A DNA stretch of 64,000 nucleotides from Polyangia bacterium (GCA_030424595.1 JAUHWG010000032.1:46857-110856), one strand, 5' to 3'; shown: positions 28,000-40,920, counted from the stretch's first letter. A program made the numbers and translations. The notes: generated by a model from the sequence alone, not told the origin.

Positions 28000-28938
28000 T
28001 CACCCCTTCGCGGTCGCGCGCAGGGCCGCGAGCTTCCCGGCGAACTCCCGCTGCTCTCGCCCCTTGAGCCCGACCGTCGCGCAGGCGGCCTCATCCTCGG
28101 CCCCGGCGAGGATCCGGCTCAGCGCCGCGACCTCGAGCCGGCTCAGGTTCAGCCCCGCCCGGCGGTAGTCGTCGAAGGCCTCCCAGCACATCGGCACCCA
28201 GGCCCGGGTGAAGGACGCCATCGCCTCCGCGTAGGCGCGGATCTCGAGCTGGGCGTGGGGATCCAGGCGCAGGCTCAGGAAGTGGAGCAGGTTGTGGAGA
28301 TCGATCTTCCAGATCCACTGGGTGTAGAGCGACACCGGCAGGACCGAGCGGGCGAGCTCCCGGGCGATCCCGAGGTCGCCGGCGAGGCGCTGGTAGATCG
28401 AGAAGGTCTCCTCCTGGTTGGCCCGCATCAGGCGGACGACCTCGGCGCGGACGTCATCGCCGACCTTCACGGCCTGGCGACCCTGCTTGTTGTCGACCGA
28501 CTGGAGCGAGATGTCCTCGAGGGCCGGGACGTAGAACTCGTCCGGCGCCTCGGTGTAGCGCAGCGACATCTCGTTGACGTTCGCGGTCCGGTGGCGGATC
28601 CACTGGCGAGCGACGAAGATCGGCATCTTGCAGCGGAACTTCACCTCGCACATCTCGAAGGGGGTCGTGTGCCGGTGGCGCATCAGGTAGCGCAGGAGCC
28701 CGCGGTCGTTGTGGACCTTGCGGGTGCTCGGGCCGTAGCTGACCCGCGCCGCCTGGACCACGTCGACATCGTTGCCCATGTAGTCGATGGGCTGGACGAA
28801 GCCGAGATCGAGGATCGGCACTTCGCGCATCAGCAGCGCCTCGGCGCCGGGGGAGATCGAGCGAGCGCTCGGCTGCGTCGGTTGCGGACGCTCTGCGTCG
28901 GCGGCGGGGGTCTGGCGTCGGTCCGTGGGCTCGGTCAC
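28000..28938 (-). CDS. thyX: Flavin-dependent thymidylate synthase ThyX
   Basis: Makes dTMP from dUMP with FAD, NADPH and methylene-tetrahydrofolate. The signature RHRTANVNEMSLRYTE (the RHRx7S motif, Ser at the end of NEMS) is present, as are GFVQPIDYMGNDVDVVQAAR and the RHRHTTPFEMCEVKF helix. GTG 28938 gives 312 residues with a Pro/Gln-rich N-terminus; ATG 28830 (MREVPILDL) would remove 36 unconserved residues and is a real alternative, as neither has a strong ribosome site. It is divergent from the TonB-like gene across a 232-bp gap with no other gene. Confidence 0.93.
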   Translation of the reverse strand: MTEPTDRRQTPAADAERPQPTQPSARSISPGAEALLMREVPILDLGFVQPIDYMGNDVDVVQAARVSYGPSTRKVHNDRGLLRYLMRHRHTTPFEMCEVKFRCKMPIFVARQWIRHRTANVNEMSLRYTEAPDEFYVPALEDISLQSVDNKQGRQAVKVGDDVRAEVVRLMRANQEETFSIYQRLAGDLGIARELARSVLPVSLYTQWIWKIDLHNLLHFLSLRLDPHAQLEIRAYAEAMASFTRAWVPMCWEAFDDYRRAGLNLSRLEVAALSRILAGAEDEAACATVGLKGREQREFAGKLAALRATAKG

Positions 28939-29170
28939 CGGCGGAGGATAGCGCCGGACGGGCGATTCTGGGTCGCCCGCCGATGTGACGATCCTGGCTG
29001 GACCGCCCGCGAGCGGACGCAAGCCCCGCGCCGTTGGCCTGGGGCCAAACGCGGCGATTGCGGGGCTAGCAGCGGCTCGGCGCGCCTCTGCGCGCGGTAT
29101 GAAGGAGGCCGGGACTTTTCGCCCACTCGGGCTATGATCGGCGGCGATCCTCCCGGCACTCGGGTCCCCC

Positions 29171-30223
29171 ATGGCGAGGCGGCAGCAACACAGGACGACT
29201 CTCGCGCTGGCAGTGGCGATGCTGCTGGCGTCGGCGCTGATCCACCTCGTCCTCCTGCCGGTCGGCAACGGGATCCTCAGCCTGAGCTGGGACTCCCCGC
29301 CGCTGCCGCCCACCGACGGGGTGATGGAGATCTCGCTCGTAGAGGCCGATCCCGAGGAGGAGACCGACTCCCCCTCGGAGCGTGAGCCCGACCTCCCGGG
29401 CAATCTGGTCAACCTCGACCGGATCCCCGACGAGCGCCCGCCGGAGGAGAGCGACAAGATCGCCGAGTTCGACTCGCGGGTGGAGAAGGAGATCAAGGCG
29501 CCGAACCAGCGGCCGCAGCCCGGTCAGGCGCCGACGACCCCCGGAGACGCTCCGGACGCCTCCAAGACGCCCTCGCTGCTCCACCCTAGGCAGGCGAGCG
29601 CGAGCAAGGAGAGCGCGAAGGAGGGCAGCGCGGACAGCCCCGGGCTGGCGGACGCGGGCGACGGCGAGGACTCGCTGCCGGTCGACGCGTCGCCGGCGGA
29701 CGACGGCCGCGCGGCGAGCGAGCCCGGCGCAGAGGGGGCGCCTGCGGCCCGGGCGGGGCTCAAGGGCAACCCCGACGACATGCGCAAGCTCTTCGGTCGT
29801 CCGGGGACGATGGACGACCTGCACACGGTCGAGGAGGAGGGCAGCGAGAGCCTGCTCAACGCCCGGCGCTTCAAGTACTCGTCCTTCTTCAACCGGATCC
29901 GCGACGCGGTCTCGCAGCACTGGCACCCGGAGGTGCTGCACGCCGCTCGCGATCCGCAGGGCAAGATCTACGGGACGAAGACCCGGGTGACGCGCCTTCA
30001 GATCAGCCTCCACGACGACGGCTCGCTGCAGGGGATCCGGGTCGAGAAGTCGTCGGATATCGACTACCTCGACGAGGAGGCGATCCGAGCGGTCCGCAGC
30101 GCGGCTCCCTTCTCGAACCCGCCGCCCGGGCTGGTCGATCCGGAGACCGACCGGATCGACTTCGGCTTCGCGTTTATCTTTGAGATCGGCCAGGCGCCGC
30201 GGATCCATCGCTACCGCCGCTGA
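29171..30223 (+). CDS. TonB/TolA-like periplasmic energy-transducing protein
   Basis: A 350-residue protein with one N-terminal membrane helix (about 9-32), a long Pro/Glu/Asp/Ser-rich periplasmic spacer (about 45-200) and a C-terminal TonB-type domain (about 235-345: FFNRIRDAVSQHWHPEVL, RLQISLHDDGSLQGIRVEKS, DEEAIRAVRSAAPFSNPPPG). Such proteins carry proton-motive-force energy from ExbBD/TolQR to outer-membrane receptors; no exbBD genes are nearby. ATG 29171 starts directly before the membrane anchor. Confidence 0.8.
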   Translation: MARRQQHRTTLALAVAMLLASALIHLVLLPVGNGILSLSWDSPPLPPTDGVMEISLVEADPEEETDSPSEREPDLPGNLVNLDRIPDERPPEESDKIAEFDSRVEKEIKAPNQRPQPGQAPTTPGDAPDASKTPSLLHPRQASASKESAKEGSADSPGLADAGDGEDSLPVDASPADDGRAASEPGAEGAPAARAGLKGNPDDMRKLFGRPGTMDDLHTVEEEGSESLLNARRFKYSSFFNRIRDAVSQHWHPEVLHAARDPQGKIYGTKTRVTRLQISLHDDGSLQGIRVEKSSDIDYLDEEAIRAVRSAAPFSNPPPGLVDPETDRIDFGFAFIFEIGQAPRIHRYRR

Positions 30224-30239
30224 CGGGGCGGTCAGCCCG

Positions 30240-30470
30240 AGAGCGCCCCTGGAGAGAGCGGCGGGCTGGAGAGCGGCGGCGGGCTGGAGAGAGTGGCGGG
30301 ATGGAGAGCGGCGCTGGAGAGTGGCGGGATGGAGAGCGGCGGGCTGGGGAGTGGCGCGCTGGAGAGTGGCGAGCTGGAGAGAGCGGCGCGCTGGAGAGGC
30401 GCGGAGCTGCGTTGTGCGGAGCTGCGCTGCGCGGAGCTGCGCTGCGCGGACAGGGTTCGGCCTCTCGACG
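30240..30470. repeat. Degenerate short tandem repeats in intergenic DNA
   Basis: About ten copies of 14-16-bp units of the type gagagcggcgggctg (30240-30395) run into four copies of a gcggagctgcgctgc-type unit (30405-30450). Open frames through it are repeat artefacts. Ends about 50 bp before the lipoprotein start. Confidence 0.8.
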
Positions 30471-30518
30471 AGGCCGCCGGCGCGGTTGTGCAGGAGGACA
30501 AGTTGGTATCGTCAGGCG

Positions 30519-31280
30519 GTGCGCCACACACCCCTCGCTCTCCTCGTCCCCCTTTCCCTAGTCATGCTCGCGTGCGGCGGAGCGGAGAACGCAGCCCCAT
30601 CCCCAGAGAGGAAGGCGGCGGCGGAGTCGGGGGGGGCTGCGGTCCAGGAGGCGGTCGCCGAGGCCGAGGCTGCGGTCGCGAAGGTGTTCCCCGATGACTT
30701 CGGCAAGAAGCCCTGCGAGGTGCTGACGCCGTCGATGGTCGCCAAGGTCGCGAAGGTGAGCGCGGAGGGCCTGACGAGCAAGGAGATGATGGGGATGTGC
30801 CTCTACGAGTGGGAGGGAGGCAACGCCAACATCGGCTTTATCAGGGTGAGCGCGACCGCCGAGGACGCGCGCAAGCGCTGGGAGAACGCCCACAAGAACA
30901 TGAGCCCGGAGGAGGTGAAGGCGGCCTTCGAGAAGATCGGCGACGCGGCCGAGAAGAAGCTCGAGGCGGACGCGAAGAAGGGCGAGGCGAAGGCGGACCC
31001 AAAGCACGCCAAGCCGGTGCTCAAGGCGATGGGCGGGGGGCTCTCCGGCGGGATCCAATGGGAGCACCTCGAGGGGCTCGGCGACGCGGCGGCGTTCGAG
31101 GCGACGCGCCACGAGAACAAGATCCTGGACCAGACGCTCGTCAGCTACGCCAACAAGATGGACGTGCTGGTCGCGAACATCAGCTTCAGCGTGGGGTTCA
31201 GCCTCGACGGGGAGCCGAAGCTGTACAAAGACGAGGGGATCGCGCTGGCCCGCGAGGTGATCGCGGGGCTCGGGCTCTGA
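30519..31280 (+). CDS. Lipoprotein of unknown function
   Basis: A 253-residue predicted lipoprotein. GTG 30519 begins MRHTPLALLVPLSLVMLACG, with the lipobox LACG giving the acylated Cys. An Ala/Glu-rich coiled stretch follows (about 25-55). The body has two Cys (KKPCEVLT, GMCLYEWEG), suggesting a disulphide in the periplasm, and a highly charged middle helix rich in Lys/Glu/Ala. The family is not recognised. The frame is open far upstream through repeat DNA, so the start is set by the signal peptide. A gcggctgag repeat (31284-31322) follows the stop. Confidence 0.65.
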   Translation: MRHTPLALLVPLSLVMLACGGAENAAPSPERKAAAESGGAAVQEAVAEAEAAVAKVFPDDFGKKPCEVLTPSMVAKVAKVSAEGLTSKEMMGMCLYEWEGGNANIGFIRVSATAEDARKRWENAHKNMSPEEVKAAFEKIGDAAEKKLEADAKKGEAKADPKHAKPVLKAMGGGLSGGIQWEHLEGLGDAAAFEATRHENKILDQTLVSYANKMDVLVANISFSVGFSLDGEPKLYKDEGIALAREVIAGLGL

Positions 31281-31378
31281 GGAGCGGTCGAGCGGCTGAG
31301 CGGCTGAGCGGCTGAGCGGCGACGGAGCGGGGCCAGAGGCGCCAGAGAGGCTCGGAGAGGCGCCGGCGGTCCGTCGGG

Positions 31379-31394
31379 CGACCCCCGGGGGTCG
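31379..31394. terminator. GC palindrome downstream of lipoprotein gene
   Basis: The 16-bp perfect palindrome cgacccccgggggtcg lies between the convergent stops of the lipoprotein (31280) and the methyltransferase (31452). It has no loop and no T-run, so terminator function is only possible. Confidence 0.35.
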
Positions 31395-31451
31395 GAGGCG
31401 AGGCGACTCGCCTTGGGGCGAGAGGGCTCCGGGAGTCGGCCGCCCTCGGGG

Positions 31452-32108
31452 CTACTCGGCCGCAGCGCTGTGATCGCGCCGGGGGAGGCGGCAGGTGTAG
31501 ACGGCGGCGGGCGGGACGTTGGCGACGATGAGCTTGCGCTGGAGGTCGGCGAAGCGGGGGCTTAGGTAGTCGCGGATGTTGAAGCGCCAGAGGCCTCGGC
31601 CGGGGCTCCAGACGAAGACGCGGGCGTGGAAGTAGGCGTACTGGACGTAGACCCCGTCGGGGCTGAGGGTGGCGGCGACCGAGCGCATGATGTCGTCGCG
31701 GATGTCGGCCGGGAGCAGGCTCATGCCGAGCGAGGAGACGACGACGTCGACCGGCTCGTGACAGCCGAGCTCCGGGAGGATCCTGTCGATGTCCGCGGCG
31801 GAGCCGTGGACGAAGCGCAGGCGCGGGTCGACGATCGCGGCAGTCGCGGTCTCGACCAGCTTCTCGTCGATCTCGAAGGAGTAGATCTTCGCGTCAGCGG
31901 GGGCCTCGCGGAGGATGGCGCGGGTGACGGTGCCGATGCCGGGGCCGAGCTCGACGATGGTCTTGGCCCGCTTGAGCTCCGGCTGACAGGTGAGGGCGTT
32001 GACGAGGAAACGCTGGCTGGGGAGGAGCGATGCGGTCTGATCCCAGGTCTTGAGGCCGCTGGATAAGAAACGCCATACGGCCCCCAGATCGTCGCTTTTG
32101 GTGGTCAT
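31452..32108 (-). CDS. SAM-dependent methyltransferase, phospholipid N-methyltransferase-like
   Basis: A 218-residue class I methyltransferase with motif I TIVELGPGIGTVTRAIL, post-I YSFEIDEKLVE, motif II-like RFVHGSAADIDRIL and motif IV DVVVSSLGMSLLP. This layout is shared by bacterial PmtA-type phosphatidylethanolamine methyltransferases and rRNA dimethyladenosine enzymes. The N-terminal FLSSGLKTWDQTASLLPSQR favours the PmtA type. ATG 32108 is used; ATG 32141 is possible. Confidence 0.7.
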   Translation of the reverse strand: MTTKSDDLGAVWRFLSSGLKTWDQTASLLPSQRFLVNALTCQPELKRAKTIVELGPGIGTVTRAILREAPADAKIYSFEIDEKLVETATAAIVDPRLRFVHGSAADIDRILPELGCHEPVDVVVSSLGMSLLPADIRDDIMRSVAATLSPDGVYVQYAYFHARVFVWSPGRGLWRFNIRDYLSPRFADLQRKLIVANVPPAAVYTCRLPRRDHSAAAE

Positions 32109-32186
32109 AGGCCGTGTCTTGGGCCGAGGATACTCGATCATGCGTCGGATTTCTCGGCCGCGAGAGGACCTCTGTGGGGGGTCTCC

Positions 32187-32272
32187 CGCCGCCGGCAGCT
32201 CACGAAAGGACGGCCACAGCAGGCCCACGTGGGCTGGCTGTGGCCGTTTCGGCGGAGTGTCTGCCGGCGGCG
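32187..32272. terminator. Large nested palindrome after the M36 protease gene
   Basis: Three nested perfect inverted repeats: an outer 12 bp (cgccgccggcag / ctgccggcggcg, 32187-32198 and 32261-32272), a middle 10 bp (cggccacagc / gctgtggccg, 32211-32220 and 32237-32246) and a central 12-bp palindrome gcccacgtgggc (32223-32234). It begins 22 bp past the protease stop on the minus strand, fitting a strong terminator or mRNA 3' stabiliser. Confidence 0.65.
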
Positions 32273-32293
32273 ATCCGAGGCCCGGGCGGGCCG

Positions 32294-36154
<3,861 letters not shown>

Positions 36155-36274
36155 CGCGGCATCGTATTCGGCGAAAAAGCGCGCGAGGGCGCGGTTTCGA
36201 GCGCAGTGGTAGTTTTGTGATGGGAGGAATGCCGGGGGAATTTGGCCCCAGGTCGTTCACCCCGAGCGCGCGCT

Positions 36275-37636
36275 CTAGCGTCCCGCGCGGCTCCGGTTTA
36301 GGCGGAAGGCCGTGCGGACATCGAAGTGTTTTACGTAGGGGTGGTCGGTGCTGATCCCGAGCACGGAGCCGTCCGGGCGGATCACCGTGACGCCGCCGCC
36401 CGGCCCCCGTTGTCCCTCGATCGCCCGGGTATTGAGGTCGACCGAGACGTCGCACTCGAAGTTCAGCATGCCGCGGCGCAGGACCATCCGCTGACCTCGG
36501 AGGATGTTCCGGTGGCCGTGGACGATCGCGTAGATCCCCGCGGCGTGCATCGCCTCGAGGCCGGCGGCGGTGAAGGGGCGATCGGAGGGGCGGTACTTGG
36601 TCCGGAAGGTGTTGCCGAAGGAGCCGTGGTAGAGGCCGAAGAGGTCGTCGTCGATCAGGCGGCGAAACTCCTCGTTGAGCTCGTGGATCCCGTTGTCCCG
36701 GATCTTCGCGGCGATCACATCGTCGACCCCGGCGTGGACGAAGAGCAGCGAGCCGAAGCGCCGACACAGGCGCATCTGCTCGAAGAACCAGGCGAACTCG
36801 CCGCCCGGCAAGAAGAGCTCCTTGGCCCGCTGGAAGGCGGCGTAGACCATGCCGAGCGACATCTCCATCTCGTCGCACATCTCCTGGAGCTCGCTGACCT
36901 TCTCCCGGATCCGGGCGACCTCCTTGGCGATCTTGTTGGGCTGCATCAGCCCCTCGACGGTCTTCGGGAACGCCTCGTACCAGCTCTCGTCGTGGAAGAG
37001 GCGCTCGCGGACCTCGTCGTCGCTGAGGAACTCGTGGGGGCCGCTCGGGGCGATGTACTCGTCGTAGATCTCCTTGTAGAGCGGGATGGCCTTCTTGCCC
37101 ATACGGACGAAGAGGTGGGCGAGGCGCGGCTCCTTGGAGCCGCCGTACTGGAAGCCGACCAGGGCCCGCAGGTCGTGGTTGCCGACCAGCAGATCGACGT
37201 CGGCGCCGCTGTCCATGAGGAGGCGGACCGCCCGGAGGAGGCGGAGGTTGTTGGGCCCCTTGTCCAGGCAGTCGCCGCCGATGATGAAGGTCGCCCGCCT
37301 CGCCTCGTCGGTCAGCTCAAAGTCGGCGTCCGCGGGGCCCGTCTTGGCGATCGCGCCAGAGGCGACCAGCGAGCGGAAGAAGGCGTCGGCGTCCGCGTGC
37401 ATGTCGCAGAGGAAGTAGAGGGTCCGATCCGGCCAGAGGATCGAGCCGTCGCCGAGGGCCCTGTCGGCGTAGCTGCACAGCTCCTCCTCGGCGATGTCGT
37501 AGCTGTCGCCGGTCTTGTCGATCTGGAGGCGGGTCCGCAGCTTGGGCCAGCGCTCGGGCTCGCGGGGGAGCTCGGCGCCGATCCACTCGGTGCCGCGGTA
37601 GCGGGGGGTGATCGTCGGGTGGGGATCAAAGGTCAT
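36275..37636 (-). CDS. Calcineurin-like metallophosphoesterase
   Basis: A 453-residue protein with the metallophosphatase motif series in order: a DxH-like FLCDMHADAD, GGDCLDKGPN (GDxxDxG), VGNHDLRALV (GNHD), FVHAGVDD and VHGHRN. The residues between GNHD and FVHAG form a long helical insert (about 150 residues). The bacterial Ser/Thr phosphatase-like group is the nearest; the substrate may be a phosphoprotein or nucleotide. The downstream gene pair (histidine phosphatase, HprK-related kinase) on the same strand suggests a common phosphotransfer theme. A 121-bp gap separates its stop from the protease start. Confidence 0.85.
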   Translation of the reverse strand: MTFDPHPTITPRYRGTEWIGAELPREPERWPKLRTRLQIDKTGDSYDIAEEELCSYADRALGDGSILWPDRTLYFLCDMHADADAFFRSLVASGAIAKTGPADADFELTDEARRATFIIGGDCLDKGPNNLRLLRAVRLLMDSGADVDLLVGNHDLRALVGFQYGGSKEPRLAHLFVRMGKKAIPLYKEIYDEYIAPSGPHEFLSDDEVRERLFHDESWYEAFPKTVEGLMQPNKIAKEVARIREKVSELQEMCDEMEMSLGMVYAAFQRAKELFLPGGEFAWFFEQMRLCRRFGSLLFVHAGVDDVIAAKIRDNGIHELNEEFRRLIDDDLFGLYHGSFGNTFRTKYRPSDRPFTAAGLEAMHAAGIYAIVHGHRNILRGQRMVLRRGMLNFECDVSVDLNTRAIEGQRGPGGGVTVIRPDGSVLGISTDHPYVKHFDVRTAFRLNRSRAGR

Positions 37637-37673
37637 GGGGAGCTCCTGTCCTCGCGGACATCAGTCGCGGACA

Positions 37674-38387
37674 TCAGTCGCGGGCGGCCTGGCTGGTGGG
37701 GCGGACCTTCCAGGCGCCGCTGTGGTGACGGAAGGTGCCGTCGCCGCGCCGCTCGAGATGGACCGGTTGGCAGTGGTGCATCGACAGCCCCGGGAGCTCG
37801 CCCAGGGCCAGCGTGCCGAGGCTGACCGCGGCGTGGCGGAGGGCGGCGCCGTGGCTGACGAAGAGCTTGAGCGTGTCCTCCGCGGCGGCCTCGGCGAGCT
37901 CCGTGAGGCCGCGGAGGCGAGCGTCGACGTGGGTCGCGACGCGAGCTCCCGCCTCGAGGAGCGACTCGGCGCCGATCACCGGCAGCTTGCGGGTCGACTG
38001 CGACTTCCAGCCCTCGGGCAGCGCCTCGTAGCGCGGATCGTCGCCGATGATCCTGGCGATCTCGTCGACGCTGAGGTTGGCCATCGCCCCGAGCGAGCGC
38101 TCGCAGAGGGCGTCAAAGCTGACGACCTCAAAGGCTCGGCCGAGCTCGGTCTGGAGCGCCCTGGCGATGATCCGTCCGGTCTCCCAGGCCCTTCGCAGGG
38201 TCGAGGTGTCGATCCGCGCGGCGATGCGAAACTCGCCGGCGCGCTCGCGGGTGGCGAGCGCCTCGGCGAGCGCCTGGGCCTGGGCCCGCCCCTTCGCCGT
38301 CAGCGGGTGGGGCAGGTGAGCGCTCGGCACTCCGGGCGGCTGTTCGTAGTCCCCGTGGCGGATGAGCGCGGCGATCAGCTTGGGCAT
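37674..38387 (-). CDS. Histidine phosphatase superfamily protein (SixA/phosphoglycerate-mutase-like)
   Basis: A 237-residue protein. The N-terminal catalytic ALIRHGDYEQ (RHG motif), Arg in DTSTLRRAWETGR, and second His in LFVSHGAALRHA form the family's phosphate pocket. ATG 38387 places RHG at residues 10-12, as usual; longer frames are not conserved. The start of the upstream HprK-like gene's stop is 124 bp away and the metallophosphatase follows 37 bp downstream. A direct repeat of cgcggacatcagt (37653 and 37666) sits in that 37-bp gap and overlaps this gene's end. Confidence 0.85.
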   Translation of the reverse strand: MPKLIAALIRHGDYEQPPGVPSAHLPHPLTAKGRAQAQALAEALATRERAGEFRIAARIDTSTLRRAWETGRIIARALQTELGRAFEVVSFDALCERSLGAMANLSVDEIARIIGDDPRYEALPEGWKSQSTRKLPVIGAESLLEAGARVATHVDARLRGLTELAEAAAEDTLKLFVSHGAALRHAAVSLGTLALGELPGLSMHHCQPVHLERRGDGTFRHHSGAWKVRPTSQAARD

Positions 38388-38511
38388 CGCCGCGAGGATA
38401 GCGGATCTTGATCCCGACCGGGCTCGGGCGCCGGCGGTGACCTGTGCGGCGTCGATCGACCCGTCGAGCCCCTGCGCAGCCGTGGCGGTGGAGGGAGGCG
38501 CCAGTGTAGGG

Positions 38512-39627
38512 CTAGCCCGGGGATCCGCGGAGGAGCTCGCTCGCCCAGACTGTGGCGGCCTCAAAGTCGATCCCGCCGCTGACCTCGTAGGCGGGGACGC
38601 CCGCGAGCACCGCCGCGAGCGCGGCCATCCCGTCCTCGTCCGTCGGCGAGGCGAGCGGCCAGAAGAAGAGCCCGAGGCGCTTGTGGAGGATCGCCTGCAG
38701 GTCCGGGCGTCCCTCGAGGGTGACCTCCTGGACCCGCATCGGCCCGCCGCCGGGGGTCCAGCGGAGGATGACCAGGCCGAGCGCCCGCGCCTCCAGGAGG
38801 AAGCGACCCGGGCCGAAGAGGCGGGGGATCATCGCGTCTCGCTTCTCCTCGAGGAAGCGCAGCTCCGAGATCGGCATCGCCGCGTAGCGTCGCCGCTCGT
38901 CGTCGTCGATCATCGACGCGAGGCTGGGGTTGTGGAGGACGGTCCCAGGGTTGACCCGCGGCTGCTTGGGGATCCCGAGGAGTCGCGCCCCGGGGCTGCC
39001 GTCGCCGGTCTTGCGGTCGAGGACGGCCCTGTCGTTGCTGACAAAGGCGAGGGCCGGATCGGCGGCCATCATGTGCAGGGCGAGGGTCGACTTGCCTGCG
39101 CCGGCGCTGCCGCAGAGGATGAGGCCGCGGTCGCCCCGGGCGATCCCCGCGGCGTGCCCGAGGACCCCGCCGGCGGCGATCCAGCGCTGCATCAGCCGGT
39201 GATTGACGAAGTTGACCACCTGATCGACGTGGTCGCCGATAGGTCCGGCGATGAGGTCGACGCCGACGCCCATCACCAGGACCACGCCGGTGCGGATCTT
39301 GTGGACGACCCGGCCGTCCGCGAGATCGATCCAGGCCTCCTTCGGCGGACGACCCTTGTCGTCCTCCTTGACTGTCAGCGCCGAGGGGAGGGGCGGCGTG
39401 TCTCCGCGCAGCGCGGTGATGACGAGGTCGGGCGTGGCCTGGGCGCCGTCGCCCACGCTGATGAACTCAGCGAAGTAGTCGGCGAGCTCGGCATAGACCG
39501 CGGGGCCGTCGACGCGGAGCTGCACGCGGTATTCGGGCAGCGTCAGGTCGAGCTCGCGGAGCGGGCCCGCGGCCGCGAGCAGGCTGTCGTAGAGATCGCG
39601 GCAGGGGTTCGCAGAGCCGGTGGCCAT
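38512..39627 (-). CDS. HprK-related kinase (type B)
   Basis: A 371-residue protein with an HPr-kinase-like core. Walker A GSAGAGKS at 173-180 is followed by STLALHMMAADPALAFVSND, and HprK-type acidic residues occur in VSNDRAVL. The N-terminal 150 residues form a separate domain. This matches the HprK-related kinase B group, which in other bacteria sits in the GAK gene system (with an ATP-grasp enzyme and CofD-like protein); those partners are absent here. ATG 39627 precedes MATGSANPCRDLYDSLL. No HPr gene is in the window, and the substrate is unknown. Confidence 0.75.
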   Translation of the reverse strand: MATGSANPCRDLYDSLLAAAGPLRELDLTLPEYRVQLRVDGPAVYAELADYFAEFISVGDGAQATPDLVITALRGDTPPLPSALTVKEDDKGRPPKEAWIDLADGRVVHKIRTGVVLVMGVGVDLIAGPIGDHVDQVVNFVNHRLMQRWIAAGGVLGHAAGIARGDRGLILCGSAGAGKSTLALHMMAADPALAFVSNDRAVLDRKTGDGSPGARLLGIPKQPRVNPGTVLHNPSLASMIDDDERRRYAAMPISELRFLEEKRDAMIPRLFGPGRFLLEARALGLVILRWTPGGGPMRVQEVTLEGRPDLQAILHKRLGLFFWPLASPTDEDGMAALAAVLAGVPAYEVSGGIDFEAATVWASELLRGSPG

Positions 39628-39652
39628 CGCCCGGAGGATATCAGGCGGCGTC

Positions 39653-39820
39653 CGGCGACCTGGTGGTTCGGCGACCTGGTGGTTCGGCGAGGGGTCGGCG
39701 AGGGGTCGGCGATGGTTCGGCGATGGTTCGGCGATGGTTCGGCGAGGGGTCAGCGATGGTTCGGCGAGGGTTGGCGAGGGGTCGGCGATGGGCCGGCGAG
39801 GGGTCAGCGATGGGCCGGCA
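39653..39820. repeat. 11-bp tandem repeat tract
   Basis: About fifteen variants of the unit ggcgatggttc / ggcgaggggtc fill the 209-bp gap between the HprK-like start (39627) and the CDF transporter stop (39837). No other feature is in the gap. Confidence 0.9.
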
Positions 39821-39836
39821 GCCAAGAGGCCGACAG

Positions 39837-40799
39837 CTAGTGACTGTGGCCGTGGTGGCCGTGGTGGTGGTTGGCGTGGAGCTTCGCCTCGGCGAGCCCC
39901 TCGCGGAAGAGCGGACAGCGGACCTGGGCGCAGGGTCTGGCGTCGCCGTCGTCGATCTGCAGGGTCGTGTGCAGGATCCCGTGCTCCTCCTGGAGGAGCG
40001 CCTCGGCCTGGCGGAGGACGGTCGCCGCGGCGATGCCGGGTCTGGCGACGAGGTGAGCCGTGAGCACGGTCTGGCTCCCCATGCCCCACAGGTGGAGCTC
40101 GTGAAGCTCGGCGACGCCGTCGAGCGCCTCTAGGGCGCTGCGGATCTGGCTCGGGTCGACCTCGGGGGGCGCGAAGTCGAGGAGGGCGTGGGTGGCGTCG
40201 CGGAGCACACGCCAGGCGCTGATGACGATCAGCGCGGCGATCCCGAGGGAGATCAGCGGGTCGGCGAAGTGCCACCCCCAGCCCCAGGCGAGGAAGGCCG
40301 CGGCGAGGGCCCCGACCGAGCCGAGGGCGTCGGCGAGCATGTGGGCGAGGGCGCCGCGGATGTTGATGTTGTCGCGGTCGGCGCGGGCGAGGAGCCAGGC
40401 CGATCCCAGGTTGATGACGAGGCCGATCGCGGCGACGATCATCACCGGGACGGCGGGGAAGGGCGGGGGATCCCCGGCGAGGCGCTCGGTCGCGTGGACG
40501 ACGATGAGCCCGCAGGCGCCGAGGAGGAGGAGCGCGTTGGTGAAGGCGCCGAGCGCCTCGGCGCGGAGGAGGCCGAAGCTGCGGCCGGGGCTCGCGGGGC
40601 GTCGGGCGAGCTCGGCGACGACGAGCGCGAGGAGCAGGGCCGCGCTGTCGCTGAACATGTGCGCCGCGTCGGAGAGGAGCGCGAGCGACCCGCTGACCAG
40701 ACCGACGACCAGCTCGACGAGCATGTACCCGCCGTTGAGCGCGAGGGAGAGGCGGAGCGCTCGCCGGATCGGATCGCTGCGCTTGCTGGCCTCGCTCAT
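39837..40799 (-). CDS. Cation diffusion facilitator (CDF) zinc/cobalt transporter
   Basis: A 320-residue CDF exporter. It has six membrane helices; helix 2 has LLSDAAHMFSDSAAL and helix 5 has ALAHMLADALGSVGAL, supplying the paired His/Asp metal site. The cytoplasmic domain carries LHELHLWGMGSQ, and the tail HANHHHGHHGHSH is a His-rich metal-binding end. It moves Zn2+ or related ions out by proton exchange. ATG 40799 gives the usual N-terminus; the frame is open to 40877. Confidence 0.92.
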   Translation of the reverse strand: MSEASKRSDPIRRALRLSLALNGGYMLVELVVGLVSGSLALLSDAAHMFSDSAALLLALVVAELARRPASPGRSFGLLRAEALGAFTNALLLLGACGLIVVHATERLAGDPPPFPAVPVMIVAAIGLVINLGSAWLLARADRDNINIRGALAHMLADALGSVGALAAAFLAWGWGWHFADPLISLGIAALIVISAWRVLRDATHALLDFAPPEVDPSQIRSALEALDGVAELHELHLWGMGSQTVLTAHLVARPGIAAATVLRQAEALLQEEHGILHTTLQIDDGDARPCAQVRCPLFREGLAEAKLHANHHHGHHGHSH

Positions 40800-40920
40800 C
40801 GCTGTCCTGGGGTCGTGGCCACCCGCCGGGGAGCGGGCCTGGGCGACAGTTTGGCGCGCACGTTGGCGACGCGCCACCCTCGCGGCGCCATCGCGAGGAG
40901 GACATACGATCCACAGCCCG

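Noticed and set aside
26671..29385. Plus-strand ORF of 904 codons
   Set aside because: Antisense to plsX and thyX, both certain; composition is that of a shadow frame.
30180..30518. N-terminal extension of the lipoprotein gene at 30519
   Set aside because: The extension is encoded by degenerate tandem repeats; the signal peptide and lipobox place the start at 30519.
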